Below, piece by piece: positions 52,689-60,673 of a DNA stretch of 64,000 nucleotides (positions within the stretch are counted from its first letter, which is position 1; each line of letters starts with the position of its first letter). A model generated the notes under the pieces. That model was given only the letters and a program-made list of their open reading frames with translations. It did no database searches and was not told where the DNA came from. The position numbers and the translations under genes were made by a program. This stretch comes from Flexivirga meconopsidis (GTDB taxonomy: Bacteria; Actinomycetota; Actinomycetes; Actinomycetales; Dermatophilaceae), in contig NZ_JAOBQJ010000001.1 of NCBI RefSeq assembly GCF_026162425.1, forward strand, positions 744,001-808,000, read 5' to 3'.

Positions 52689-53072
52689 GTGCCTTCCGGC
52701 AAGGTCAAGTTCTTCGACGCCGACAAGGGTTTCGGCTTCGTCTCCGGTGACGACGGACAGGACGTCTTCCTGCCCTCCAGCGCGCTGCCCAGCGGCACCA
52801 CCGCGGTCAAGAGCGGCACCCGGGTCGAGTACTCGGTCGCCGAAGGGCGTCGCGGCGCCCAGGCGCTCAGCGTGACGCTGGTCGATCAGGGTCCGTCGCT
52901 CGCCGCGCGGCACCGCAAGCCCGCCGACGATATGGCGGTCATCGTCGAGGACCTCATCAAGCTGCTCGACGACCTCGGCAACGGCCTGCGCCGCGGCCGT
53001 TACCCCGACAAGCGCCACGGCGCGAAGATCGTGGCCGTGCTGCGCGCGGTCGCGGACGATCTCGAGGTCTAA
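52689..53072 (+). CDS. Cold-shock domain protein with C-terminal extension
   Basis: A 127-residue RNA-binding protein. Residues 1-65 are a cold-shock domain (GKVKFFDADKGFGFVSGDDG, RNP1 KGFGFV at 13-18, RNP2 DVFLP at 25-29). A helical C-terminal part (about 75-127, DDMAVIVEDLIKLLDDLGNG) extends it, as in the longer mycobacterial CspB (Rv0871, from memory). The 162-nt upstream region is long for this window and may act as a regulated 5' leader. The GTG start at 52689 has AGGTGG a few nt upstream. It is followed after 3 nt by the DUF3027 gene. Confidence 0.9.
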   Translation: MPSGKVKFFDADKGFGFVSGDDGQDVFLPSSALPSGTTAVKSGTRVEYSVAEGRRGAQALSVTLVDQGPSLAARHRKPADDMAVIVEDLIKLLDDLGNGLRRGRYPDKRHGAKIVAVLRAVADDLEV

Positions 53073-53075
53073 GTC

Positions 53076-53825
53076 ATGGCCAAGGCAGAGAAGACGAAGT
53101 CCGACAAGGTCCTGTTGGGTGCGGTCGAGCTCGCCCACGAGGCTGCGCTCAGCATCGCGGAGCCGGGCACGGTCGGCGATCACGCCGGCTCGGTGATGCT
53201 CGGCGAGCGCATTGCGATGCACTACTTCCAGTGCCTCTCCCGCGGATACGTCGGCTGGCACTGGGCGATCTCGGTGGCGCGAGCGCCGCGGCAGAAGTTC
53301 GCGACGGTGTGCGAAACCAACCTGTTGCCGACCGACGCCGCCGTACTCGCCCCGGACTGGGTGCCGTATGTCGAGCGTCTCGCACCCGGCGACCTCGGCG
53401 CCGGTGACGAGCGCCCTTACGTCGCCGACGACCCGCTGCTGGAGCAGGGCTTCGAGGCCACCGGCGAGGAGGACGTCGACCAGGTCGCGTTCTTCGAGCT
53501 CGGCCTCGGGCGACCGCGCGTGCTGTCCGCCGAGGGCCGGGACGCCGCCGCCCAGCGCTGGTATGACGGCAGTTCCGGCCCGCACACCGACGTCGCCGAG
53601 CAGGCCAGCATGCACTGCACCACCTGCGGCTTCTTCGTGCCGATGCCGGGCGCGCTGCGCAGTGTCTTCGGCGTCTGCGCGGGCGAGTGGTCGCCCGATG
53701 ACGGCCGGGTCGTCTCGCTCGACCACGGGTGCGGCGCGCACAGCGAGAGCGACATCCCCGAGCCCGCACCCGAGCAGATCGATGCGCCGGTGCTCGACGA
53801 TTTCGCGGTCGACGTCAGCAGCTGA
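53076..53825 (+). CDS. DUF3027 family protein
   Basis: A 249-residue protein of the actinobacterial DUF3027 family, function unknown. N-terminal half contains GDHAGSVMLGERIAMHYF and RGYVGWHWAISVARAP; the C-terminal half has a putative zinc site made by ASMHCTTCGFFVPMPG, FGVCAGEWSPDDGRVV and DHGCGAHSE. No signal peptide or membrane span. It begins 3 nt after the cold-shock gene, suggesting co-expression and perhaps an RNA- or ribosome-linked role. Its neighbours place the region in the conserved actinobacterial csp-DUF3027 block. Confidence 0.82.
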   Translation: MAKAEKTKSDKVLLGAVELAHEAALSIAEPGTVGDHAGSVMLGERIAMHYFQCLSRGYVGWHWAISVARAPRQKFATVCETNLLPTDAAVLAPDWVPYVERLAPGDLGAGDERPYVADDPLLEQGFEATGEEDVDQVAFFELGLGRPRVLSAEGRDAAAQRWYDGSSGPHTDVAEQASMHCTTCGFFVPMPGALRSVFGVCAGEWSPDDGRVVSLDHGCGAHSESDIPEPAPEQIDAPVLDDFAVDVSS

Positions 53826-53910
53826 CCGCCTGGGGGTATGGCGGTCCGGTCCCGCGCGGGCTGCACTTTTTGTGACGACGGTCGCGCGAGATGTGCGAAC
53901 CACCCGCCGC

Positions 53911-55356
53911 TCAGTGCTTCTCGCGCCACTTCCGCTCGAACGGCAGCCGCCAGGTGCGCGGCGCGACGAGCTGGTGGATCTGGTTCGGCCCCCAGGAGCC
54001 GGGTGCGTAGGGGCGCACGGGAGGCTCGTTGTCGATCAGCGGCTGGCTGATCTCCCACAGCCGCTCGATGCCCTCGGCCGTGGTGAACAGCGTGCGGTCA
54101 CCGCGCACGGCGTCGTAGATGAGCCGCTCGTAGGCCTCCAGCACCGAACCGGCCCAGTCGGTGTCGTGCACCGCGAACTGCATCGACAGCTTGTCCAGCC
54201 GGAAGCCCGGCCCAGGCCGCTTTCCATAGAACGACAACGACATTCGCGCCTCGTCGGCCAGGTCGAAGGTCAGGTGGTCCGGCCCGTGCTGGCCGACACC
54301 GGAGCCCTGCGGGAACATCGACTTCGGCGGTTCGCGGAACGCGATCGAGATGATCCGCTGTCCCTCGGCCATCTTCTTGCCGGTGCGCAGGTAGAACGGC
54401 ACGCCGGCCCACCGCCAGTTGTCGATGCGGCACTTGAGGGCGACGAACGTCTCGGTCTCCGACTCCGGGTGCACACCCTTCTCGTCGCGGTAACCCTGGT
54501 ATTGCCCGCGCACCACGTCCATCGGCTCCAGCGGCAGCATCGACCGGAAGACCTTGTTCTTTTCCTCGGTGATCGCCTCCGGCTCCAGCGACGTCGGTGG
54601 CTCCATCGCGGTGAAACCGAGCACCTGGAACAGGTGCGTGACGACCATGTCGCGGAACGCGCCGGTGCCTTCGTAGAACCCGGCGCGGCCTTCCAGTCCC
54701 AGCTCCTCGGGCACGTCGATCTGCACGTGCTCGATGAAGTTGCGGTGCCAGATCGGCTCGAACAGACCGTTGGCGAAGCGGAACGCCAGGATGTTCAGCG
54801 CCGCCTCCTTGCCGAGGAAGTGGTCGATCCGGAAGATCTGCTGCTCGTCGAATACCTCGTGCACCGCGGCGTTCAGCGCCCGCGCGCTCGCCAGGTCGGT
54901 GCCGAACGGCTTCTCCATGATCACCCGGGCGCCCTTGACCAGGCCCGCCTCACGCAACGTCCCGATGACGTCGAGTGCCGCCTTGGGCGGCACGCTCAGG
55001 TAATGCAGGAGCTGGATCGGCTCCGGCATACCCTCCTCCGCCTCGCGCACGGTCTTCTCCAGTGCGGCCGGACCGGCCGAACTCGGCACGTAGTAAAGGC
55101 GTTTGGCGAAGGCGCCCCAGATCTTTTCGTCGACCGCATGCTTGGAGAAGTCGTCGATGGACTTGCGCGTCAACTCGATGAATTCGTCCCGGGTCAGGTC
55201 CTCCATCGAGGTGCCGACGACCCGGAGGTCACCGAGCAGACGGGTCGCGAAGAGCCGGAAGAGTCCGGGCAGCAGCTTGCGGCGGGCCAGGTCGCCGGTG
55301 GCTCCGAAGAGCACGACAGTTGTGGAGGTCTCCTGCGTCGTGGGCGCTTGCGTCAT
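53911..55356 (-). CDS. zwf: Glucose-6-phosphate 1-dehydrogenase
   Basis: First enzyme of the oxidative pentose phosphate pathway; oxidises glucose-6-phosphate with NADP+. The 481-residue protein has the cofactor loop FGATGDLARRKLLPGLF, the active-site signature RIDHFLGKE with the catalytic histidine, the EKPFGTDLASA segment and FYLRTGKKM. A CAGAGT hexamer (55363-55368, minus strand) 6 nt before the ATG may give a leaderless transcript. It stands alone, without opcA, pgl or tal nearby, so it may be a paralogue of the main operon enzyme; an F420-dependent activity is unlikely given the classical fold. Gluconokinase at 3 kb feeds the same pathway. Confidence 0.95.
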   Translation of the reverse strand: MTQAPTTQETSTTVVLFGATGDLARRKLLPGLFRLFATRLLGDLRVVGTSMEDLTRDEFIELTRKSIDDFSKHAVDEKIWGAFAKRLYYVPSSAGPAALEKTVREAEEGMPEPIQLLHYLSVPPKAALDVIGTLREAGLVKGARVIMEKPFGTDLASARALNAAVHEVFDEQQIFRIDHFLGKEAALNILAFRFANGLFEPIWHRNFIEHVQIDVPEELGLEGRAGFYEGTGAFRDMVVTHLFQVLGFTAMEPPTSLEPEAITEEKNKVFRSMLPLEPMDVVRGQYQGYRDEKGVHPESETETFVALKCRIDNWRWAGVPFYLRTGKKMAEGQRIISIAFREPPKSMFPQGSGVGQHGPDHLTFDLADEARMSLSFYGKRPGPGFRLDKLSMQFAVHDTDWAGSVLEAYERLIYDAVRGDRTLFTTAEGIERLWEISQPLIDNEPPVRPYAPGSWGPNQIHQLVAPRTWRLPFERKWREKH

Positions 55357-55398
55357 ACCGCCACTCTGGCACCCTTCGATGCGCGACGGGAAGCACCC

Positions 55399-55629
55399 TC
55401 AGGCGGCCGAGGCGTTGCCGCGGCCGCGTCGCACGTAGGCCCAGCCGAGCGCGCCGAGCGCGGCACCGGTGGCGCAGGTCCACGGCCACCAGTCGCGGCC
55501 ACCCTCGTGCAGCGACGGTATGACGAGAGTCACGATCAGCGCGACGACCCACAGCGCGATGCCCACTTCGACCACCCGCAGCACGTCCACCTTGACCGGC
55601 AGCAGCTCGTCGGGTTCCGGATCCGTCAC
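55399..55629 (-). CDS. DUF2530 membrane protein
   Basis: A 76-residue protein with two membrane spans (VGIALWVVALIVTLVI and CATGAALGALGWAYV) joined by a loop ending HEGGRDWWPW, followed by a basic tail. This is the DUF2530 family of Actinobacteria, function unknown. The GTG at 55629 has TAGGCT 7 nt upstream. It is divergent from the purine permease with a 35-bp gap; zwf follows downstream on the same strand after 42 nt from zwf's start. Confidence 0.75.
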   Translation of the reverse strand: MTDPEPDELLPVKVDVLRVVEVGIALWVVALIVTLVIPSLHEGGRDWWPWTCATGAALGALGWAYVRRGRGNASAA

Positions 55630-55636
55630 ACGCAGC

Positions 55637-55657
55637 AGCCTACTGGGGCCCTAATCT
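55637..55657. promoter_or_regulatory. Divergent leaderless -10 elements (DUF2530 / NCS2 permease)
   Basis: Minus-strand TAGGCT (55637-55642) is 7 nt from the GTG at 55629; plus-strand TAATCT (55652-55657) is 7 nt from the GTG at 55665. Both genes appear to start transcription on the start codon, from one 35-bp gap. Confidence 0.5.
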
Positions 55658-55664
55658 TTAGCCC

Positions 55665-57137
55665 GTGTCAGCGCCCGCCCCCGCCCTGAACCCGGTCGAT
55701 CGCTACTTCAAGATCAGCGCCCGTGGCTCGACCATCGGCCGCGAGATCCGCGGTGGCCTGGTGACGTTCTTCGCGATGGCCTACATCATCGTGCTCAACC
55801 CGCTGATCATCGGCACCGTCCGGGACAACGGCGGCAAGGGCGAACTGCTCGGCGGCGGCACCGATCAGCCGCACCTGGCGATGATCGCCGCCGCGACCTG
55901 TCTGGTCGCCGGCGTGATGACGATCGCGATGGGCGCGATCGCCAACTACCCGCTCGCGATCGCGACCGGCCTCGGCCTCAACGCGTTCGTCACCTTCTCG
56001 ATCGCCGCCCTGCCCGGCATGACGTGGGCCGACGCGATGGGTCTGGTCGTGCTCGAGGGCATCGTGATGCTCGTGCTGGTCGTGTCGGGCTTCCGGGTGG
56101 CGGCGTTCAAGGCACTGCCGGCGCCGATGAAGACCGCGATCAGTGTGGGCATCGGCATGTTCATCACCTTCATCGCGCTCTTCGACGCCGGCTTCGTGCG
56201 CGCGGGTGCGGGCACCCCGGTGCAGCTCGGCGTCGGCGGTCAGCTGAACGGCTGGCCGGTGCTCGTCTTCGCGATCGGGCTGGTCCTGGTGATCGCGCTC
56301 TACGTGCGAAAAGTCAAGGGCGCCATACTGATTGCGATCCTGGCGACCACTGTGCTCGCGCTGATCGTCGAGGCGATCGGCAACCTCGGCGCCCGCACGC
56401 CGGACGGCAAGAACGAGACCGGCTGGAGTCTCAACGTGCCGAAGATCCCGGACAGCTGGGTGGCCACCCCGGACTTCGGGCTGCTCGGGCACTTCAGCCT
56501 ATTCGGGTCGTTCAGCAAGATCAGTGTGATCACCGCCTTGCTGCTGATCTTCTCGCTGGTGCTGGCCGACTTCTTCGACACGATGGGCACGATGGTCGCG
56601 ATCGGCGCCGAGGCCGACCTGCTCGACGAGGACGGCAACCCGCCCGACGCGCAGAAGATCCTGATCGTCGACTCGGTCGCCGCCGCTGCTGGTGGCGCCG
56701 CCGCGGTCAGCTCCAACACCGGCTATGTCGAATCCACCGCAGGTGTCGGTGAGGGCGCGCGCACCGGCCTGGCCGCGATCGTCACCGGCGTGCTCTTCCT
56801 GCTGGCGACCTTCCTCGCACCGATCGTGGAGATGGTGCCCTACGAGGCGGCGACGCCCGCGCTGGTGCTGGTCGGCTTCCTGATGATGCAGCAGGTCGGC
56901 GCCATCGACTGGCGCGACTGGGACATCGCGATCCCGGCATTCCTCACCATCGTGCTGATGCCGTTCAGCTATTCGATCACCGTCGGTATCGGCGCCGGCT
57001 GCATCGCCTTCGTGGTGGTCAAGCTCGCCCGCGGCCGGGTGAAGCAGGTGCCGCCGTTGATGTGGCTGATCGCCGCGCTGTTCGTGGTCTACTTCGCGAT
57101 CGACCCGGTGCAGAACCTGCTCGATGGCATCTTCTAG
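55665..57137 (+). CDS. NCS2 family purine permease (AzgA-like)
   Basis: A 490-residue, 12-14 helix transporter of the nucleobase-cation symporter-2 AzgA group, which takes up adenine, guanine or hypoxanthine with H+. The motifs fit: GREIRGGLVTFFAMAYIIVLNPLI at the start, MGAIANYPLAIATGLGLNAF, the SVGIGMFITFIALFDAGFV helix and NTGYVESTAGVGEGARTGL, the AzgA signature. The DFFDTMGTMVAIGAEADLLD loop is also characteristic. GTG start at 55665 is supported by the -10 hexamer. No purine riboswitch is visible because the leader is absent. Confidence 0.9.
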   Translation: MSAPAPALNPVDRYFKISARGSTIGREIRGGLVTFFAMAYIIVLNPLIIGTVRDNGGKGELLGGGTDQPHLAMIAAATCLVAGVMTIAMGAIANYPLAIATGLGLNAFVTFSIAALPGMTWADAMGLVVLEGIVMLVLVVSGFRVAAFKALPAPMKTAISVGIGMFITFIALFDAGFVRAGAGTPVQLGVGGQLNGWPVLVFAIGLVLVIALYVRKVKGAILIAILATTVLALIVEAIGNLGARTPDGKNETGWSLNVPKIPDSWVATPDFGLLGHFSLFGSFSKISVITALLLIFSLVLADFFDTMGTMVAIGAEADLLDEDGNPPDAQKILIVDSVAAAAGGAAAVSSNTGYVESTAGVGEGARTGLAAIVTGVLFLLATFLAPIVEMVPYEAATPALVLVGFLMMQQVGAIDWRDWDIAIPAFLTIVLMPFSYSITVGIGAGCIAFVVVKLARGRVKQVPPLMWLIAALFVVYFAIDPVQNLLDGIF

Positions 57138-57220
57138 CAGGCTCGCGCGGGATCGGGTGTCGGGCTGGCCCGACATCGGGTTGACCGGTCCGCGGGATCG
57201 GCGGGACGCGTCGGCGTCCA

Positions 57221-57226
57221 TAGCGT
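57221..57226 (+). promoter_or_regulatory. Putative leaderless -10 of the sensor kinase gene
   Basis: TAGCGT lies 7 nt before the ATG at 57234. It overlaps an in-frame GTG at 57225, so the ATG is the better start. Confidence 0.45.
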
Positions 57227-57233
57227 GAATGAC

Positions 57234-58544
57234 ATGACATTTCTGATGCAGATGCGCGACAGTTCGGCTGTGTCCGACGAGCGCCTACCCGTCCCGTTCA
57301 AGACACCGTTGCCGCAGCTCGTGCGCCGGACGCTCGCCAGCAGCGCCTATCTGCTGCTGTCCTGGCCGATCCACCTGGCGCTGTTCTGCATCAACGTCAC
57401 CCTGCTGTCGATCAGCCTCTCGGTGGTCCTCGCACCGGTCGCGCTGCCGCCCGCCATCGCGGTCGCCGCGGCCGGCGCCGCCCTCGAACGCCGCCTGATC
57501 GAGAAGTTCGTCGGTATGCCGGCGCCCGCCGCGCGCCCGCTCAGCCGCCGCACCGGCGAGACACTCCCGGCATACGCCGTCCGGGCGGCGGGCAGCCCGC
57601 AGGTCTGGCTGGACGTCGCCTGGTCGATGATCGCCTGGATCGTCTCGACCATCACCTGGATCATCAGTCTCAGCTGGTGGGCCGCCGCGCTCGCCGGGAT
57701 CACCTGGCCGATCTATGGGTGGGCGTTGCACAACCGCGGCGACAACCAGGACCTCGCCGAGCTGATCGGGCTGCATTCCTACCCGCTGGCGCTGGTGTTC
57801 AACGTGGTGCTCGGCCTGTTCTTCCTCGCCACCCTGCCGGCGGTCAACATTGGCCTGGCCCGGGTGCAGGGGCTGTTTGCCACCTCGATGCTGTGCCGCA
57901 TCCAGCAGGAGGAGCAGATCAAGGAGCTGACCCAGACCCGTGACGCCGGACGCGCCGCGGAGTCCGCGCAGCTGTCCCGGCTGGAGCGGGACATCCACGA
58001 CGGACCGCAGCAGCGACTGGTGCGATTGAAGATGGACCTGGCGCGGATGGAGCGCCAGCTCGGGGACGACTCACACGCGGTGATGGGGCTGCGTGCCGCG
58101 ATTGCCTCCACGCAGGAGACCCTCGACGAGCTGCGGGCACTGTCCAAGGGCATCGCGCCGCCCGTGCTGGCCGACCGCGGGCTGGTCGCCGCGGTGCGGG
58201 AGGCCGCCGGGCGGTCGATGATCCCGGTGTCGGTCGAGGCCGACCTCGGCGAGGTGGCCGCGTTGCCGCCGCACATTGAGCAGGCCGCCTACTTCGTGGT
58301 CACCGAGGCGCTGACCAACGTCGCCAAGCACAGCAACGCCACGCAGGGTCTGGTGTCTTTGCAGGTCTCCGGTGGCGACCTGCTGGTGTCGGTCACCGAC
58401 GACGGCCAGGGCGGGGCGCACCCGTCCAAGGGTCAGGGCATCCTCGGCCTGCAGAACCGGGTGCGGTCGGTCGGCGGCACGCTGACGATCGAGTCGCCGG
58501 TGGGTGGACCGACCACGATCATGGGGGCGTTTCCCTTAATCTGA
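57234..58544 (+). CDS. Two-component sensor histidine kinase (HisKA_3 type)
   Basis: A 436-residue membrane kinase. Two pairs of hydrophobic segments (about 35-75 and 125-205 region) form the sensor part, similar to the actinobacterial 'putative sensor' domain. The dimerisation/phosphoacceptor region has the H-box SRLERDIHDGPQQRLV (phospho-His255), and the ATPase domain contains TEALTNVAKHSNA and DDGQGG plus GILGLQNRV. It lacks an obvious extracytoplasmic domain, so it likely senses a membrane signal. The response regulator follows 5 nt after the stop. The signal and targets are unknown. Confidence 0.9.
   Translation: MTFLMQMRDSSAVSDERLPVPFKTPLPQLVRRTLASSAYLLLSWPIHLALFCINVTLLSISLSVVLAPVALPPAIAVAAAGAALERRLIEKFVGMPAPAARPLSRRTGETLPAYAVRAAGSPQVWLDVAWSMIAWIVSTITWIISLSWWAAALAGITWPIYGWALHNRGDNQDLAELIGLHSYPLALVFNVVLGLFFLATLPAVNIGLARVQGLFATSMLCRIQQEEQIKELTQTRDAGRAAESAQLSRLERDIHDGPQQRLVRLKMDLARMERQLGDDSHAVMGLRAAIASTQETLDELRALSKGIAPPVLADRGLVAAVREAAGRSMIPVSVEADLGEVAALPPHIEQAAYFVVTEALTNVAKHSNATQGLVSLQVSGGDLLVSVTDDGQGGAHPSKGQGILGLQNRVRSVGGTLTIESPVGGPTTIMGAFPLI
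58537..58542 (+). promoter_or_regulatory. Possible internal leaderless -10 for the response regulator
   Basis: TAATCT lies 7 nt before the ATG at 58550 and within the last codons of the kinase gene. It could produce the regulator independently of the kinase. Confidence 0.42.
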
Positions 58545-58549
58545 GGCGC

Positions 58550-59191
58550 ATGCGGATCGTGCTGGCCGATGATTCGACCCTCTTGCGCGAAGGCGTACAA
58601 CTCATCCTCTCCGACGCCGGTCACCAGGTGGTGGCCGGCGTCGGCGACGGTGAGGCCCTGGTCGAGGCCGCACTACGGGAGCGCCCCGAGCTGGTGATCA
58701 CCGACGTACGAATGCCGCCGACCGGCACCGACGAGGGGCTGAGAGCCGCGGTGAGGATCCGCGAATCCTGGCCAACCGCACCGATTCTCGTGCTGTCGCA
58801 GTATGTCGTCGAAGCGTATGCGGACGAGCTGCTCGCGGCCGGCACCGGCGGCATCGGCTACCTGCTGAAGGACCGCGTCGGCGAGATCGACGAATTCCTG
58901 AGCGCGGTCGACTCGGTCGCGGCCGGTGGCACGGTGCTCGATCCGCAGGTGGTGGCCCAGCTGATGACCCGGCGTCGGGATCCGTTGGAGGCGCTCACTC
59001 CGCGCGAACGGGAGGTGCTGGAACTCATGGCGCAGGGGCTGTCCAACGCCTCCATCGCACAGCGCCTCGTGGTCACCGGGGGAGCGGTCGAGAAACACAC
59101 CCAGCGGATCTTCGCCAAGCTGCAGCTGTCGCCCGATGACACCACCGGGCACCGGCGGGTGCTCGCAGTGCTGGCCTACCTGCGGGACTGA
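58550..59191 (+). CDS. LuxR/NarL-type response regulator
   Basis: A 213-residue regulator paired with the upstream kinase. The receiver domain has DD acidic residues near the N-terminus, the phosphoacceptor D52 in LVITDVRMPP and the lysine in YLLKDRVG. The C-terminal domain is a LuxR-type HTH: LTPREREVLELMAQGLSNASIAQRLVVTGGAVEKHTQRIFAKLQL. It probably activates genes for membrane or envelope response, but no target is visible here. It ends at 59191 in a repeat-containing convergent gap. Confidence 0.93.
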   Translation: MRIVLADDSTLLREGVQLILSDAGHQVVAGVGDGEALVEAALRERPELVITDVRMPPTGTDEGLRAAVRIRESWPTAPILVLSQYVVEAYADELLAAGTGGIGYLLKDRVGEIDEFLSAVDSVAAGGTVLDPQVVAQLMTRRRDPLEALTPREREVLELMAQGLSNASIAQRLVVTGGAVEKHTQRIFAKLQLSPDDTTGHRRVLAVLAYLRD

Positions 59192-59193
59192 CG

Positions 59194-59309
59194 GACTCGT
59201 CCACCAACTGGGGACTTGTCCACTAAGTAGGGACTTGTCCACCAACTGGCGACTCGTCCACCAACTGGGGACTTGTCACGTGTTCCTGCACGTGACAAGT
59301 CCCCAGTTG
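59194..59309. repeat. Four 19-bp direct repeats ending in a 21-bp perfect hairpin
   Basis: Direct repeats of GACTCGTCCACCAACTGGG begin at 59194, 59213, 59232 and 59251; a fifth partial copy (GACTTGTC) starts at 59270. The last part forms a perfect 21-bp inverted repeat, arms 59262-59282 and 59289-59309, with the 6-nt loop TTCCTG. The right arm is an inverted copy of the direct-repeat unit. It lies between the convergent response-regulator and MBL genes and probably terminates transcription both ways. There is no T-run and no gene. Confidence 0.88.
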
Positions 59310-59346
59310 ACGTGACCAGTCCGCCCCCGTATGACGAGCGCGACCG

Positions 59347-60504
59347 TCAGCGGCGCGCGACCGTGAGCCGCATGAGGTCCTGGCCGACGGTGACCTTGCC
59401 GTCATACCCGCGCCGCGCGAGGCGGGTCCACTCGCCGATGTTGATCTCGCGGCCCCAGTCGACCAGGTGGGACAGCACCAGGTGCGGCACGTCGGACCGC
59501 TGGGCGACACCGCCGACCTCGGAGTTGAGCACGTGCGATTGCAGCTGGTGGTCCAGCTGCGCGCCGGTCAAGCCGATCTTGCGCGGGTCGGCGATTGCCT
59601 CGTGCACCAGCACGTCGCTGCCGCGGGCCAGCCCGAGCAGGTTGTCGTTGAGCCGGGTGTCACCGGAGAACGTGACCGAGCCGTGGTCGGTGTCGAAGCG
59701 GAAGGCGAACGCCGGGAAGACCGGGCCGTGCGGCACCAGCACCGCCGACACGCTGACCCGGTCGTCCTCCATGACCTTGAACGGCTTCATCGGTGGTGCG
59801 GTGTCGCCGAGCGGTGACTGACCGACGTCCGGCACGGCGATCTCGGTGAGCTGACGCAGCGTGCGCGGGTCGCGATAGCCGTTGTCCCGGAGAAAGACGT
59901 TGTGACTGTAGGCGTAGGCCTCATCGAGCTTGGTGGTCAGGTCGATGGTGCCCGGTGTCGGGTTGGCAGGAGCCACCGTCGGCACCTGTGCACCGCCGAA
60001 TGCCGGCCGCAGCGCACCGGCCGGTCCGGGCCCCCAGACCTTGACCGGTCCGGCGATCATGTCCTTGTCGATGCTCGACGGCAGGCCGCTCAGCATGACG
60101 TAGTTGTAGTAGTCGGCGATGTGGTCGGCGTGCAGGTGAGTCAGGAAGATCGCCTCCAGCGACGCATACTTCAGCCCGGCCTTCTTGTACTGCGTCACCG
60201 ATGCGCGGCCACAGTCGATCAGGTAGGTCTTGCCGTCGACGACGAGCGCGGTGGAGATGCCGGCCCGGTAGGCCTCCGGCGGCGGGCCGGCCTCCGTGCC
60301 GAGCAGGACGAGCTCGAGCGGGCCGAAGGGGCGCTTCGGACTGCCGGTGCTGCTCGCCGATGCCGGGCCGGCTGCCGCCAGCAGACCGGCTCCGGCGAGC
60401 ACGCCGGTCGCGGACGCGCCGCGCAGTAGGGCCCGTCGCCCCATCCCTCGGGAGGCTTCGGTCGGCTGTGCCGCGTCGCTCGGGGTCGCGTGGTCTTCGC
60501 ACAT
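59347..60504 (-). CDS. Tat-exported metallo-beta-lactamase-fold hydrolase
   Basis: A 385-residue exported metallohydrolase. The twin-arginine signal is GMGRRALLRGAS followed by a hydrophobic, Ala-rich stretch ending near residue 51. The metal motif THLHADHIADYY supplies two zinc ligands and the Asp/His pair; a further GDT (TFSGDTRLND) and a C-terminal histidine (LVLSHLVDWG) complete an RNase Z/arylsulfatase-like site. The substrate is unknown. ATG at 60504 follows AGGAGAAG. It is convergent with the response regulator, separated by the repeat/hairpin region. Confidence 0.85.
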   Translation of the reverse strand: MCEDHATPSDAAQPTEASRGMGRRALLRGASATGVLAGAGLLAAAGPASASSTGSPKRPFGPLELVLLGTEAGPPPEAYRAGISTALVVDGKTYLIDCGRASVTQYKKAGLKYASLEAIFLTHLHADHIADYYNYVMLSGLPSSIDKDMIAGPVKVWGPGPAGALRPAFGGAQVPTVAPANPTPGTIDLTTKLDEAYAYSHNVFLRDNGYRDPRTLRQLTEIAVPDVGQSPLGDTAPPMKPFKVMEDDRVSVSAVLVPHGPVFPAFAFRFDTDHGSVTFSGDTRLNDNLLGLARGSDVLVHEAIADPRKIGLTGAQLDHQLQSHVLNSEVGGVAQRSDVPHLVLSHLVDWGREINIGEWTRLARRGYDGKVTVGQDLMRLTVARR

Positions 60505-60673
60505 GTGGGCTTCTCCTGGTTGCTCTACGTCACCGTGATGTGACGTGCATCACCGAAGCAAACAAGCGTCAGCCTGCACAGGGTTCAGGCCCGAATTCTC
60601 AATGACTGGGCGGTAGTTCGGTCATTTCATCCGTATGGCGCGGCGGGTTGTCCGGATAGCGCGGGCGAGTCGA

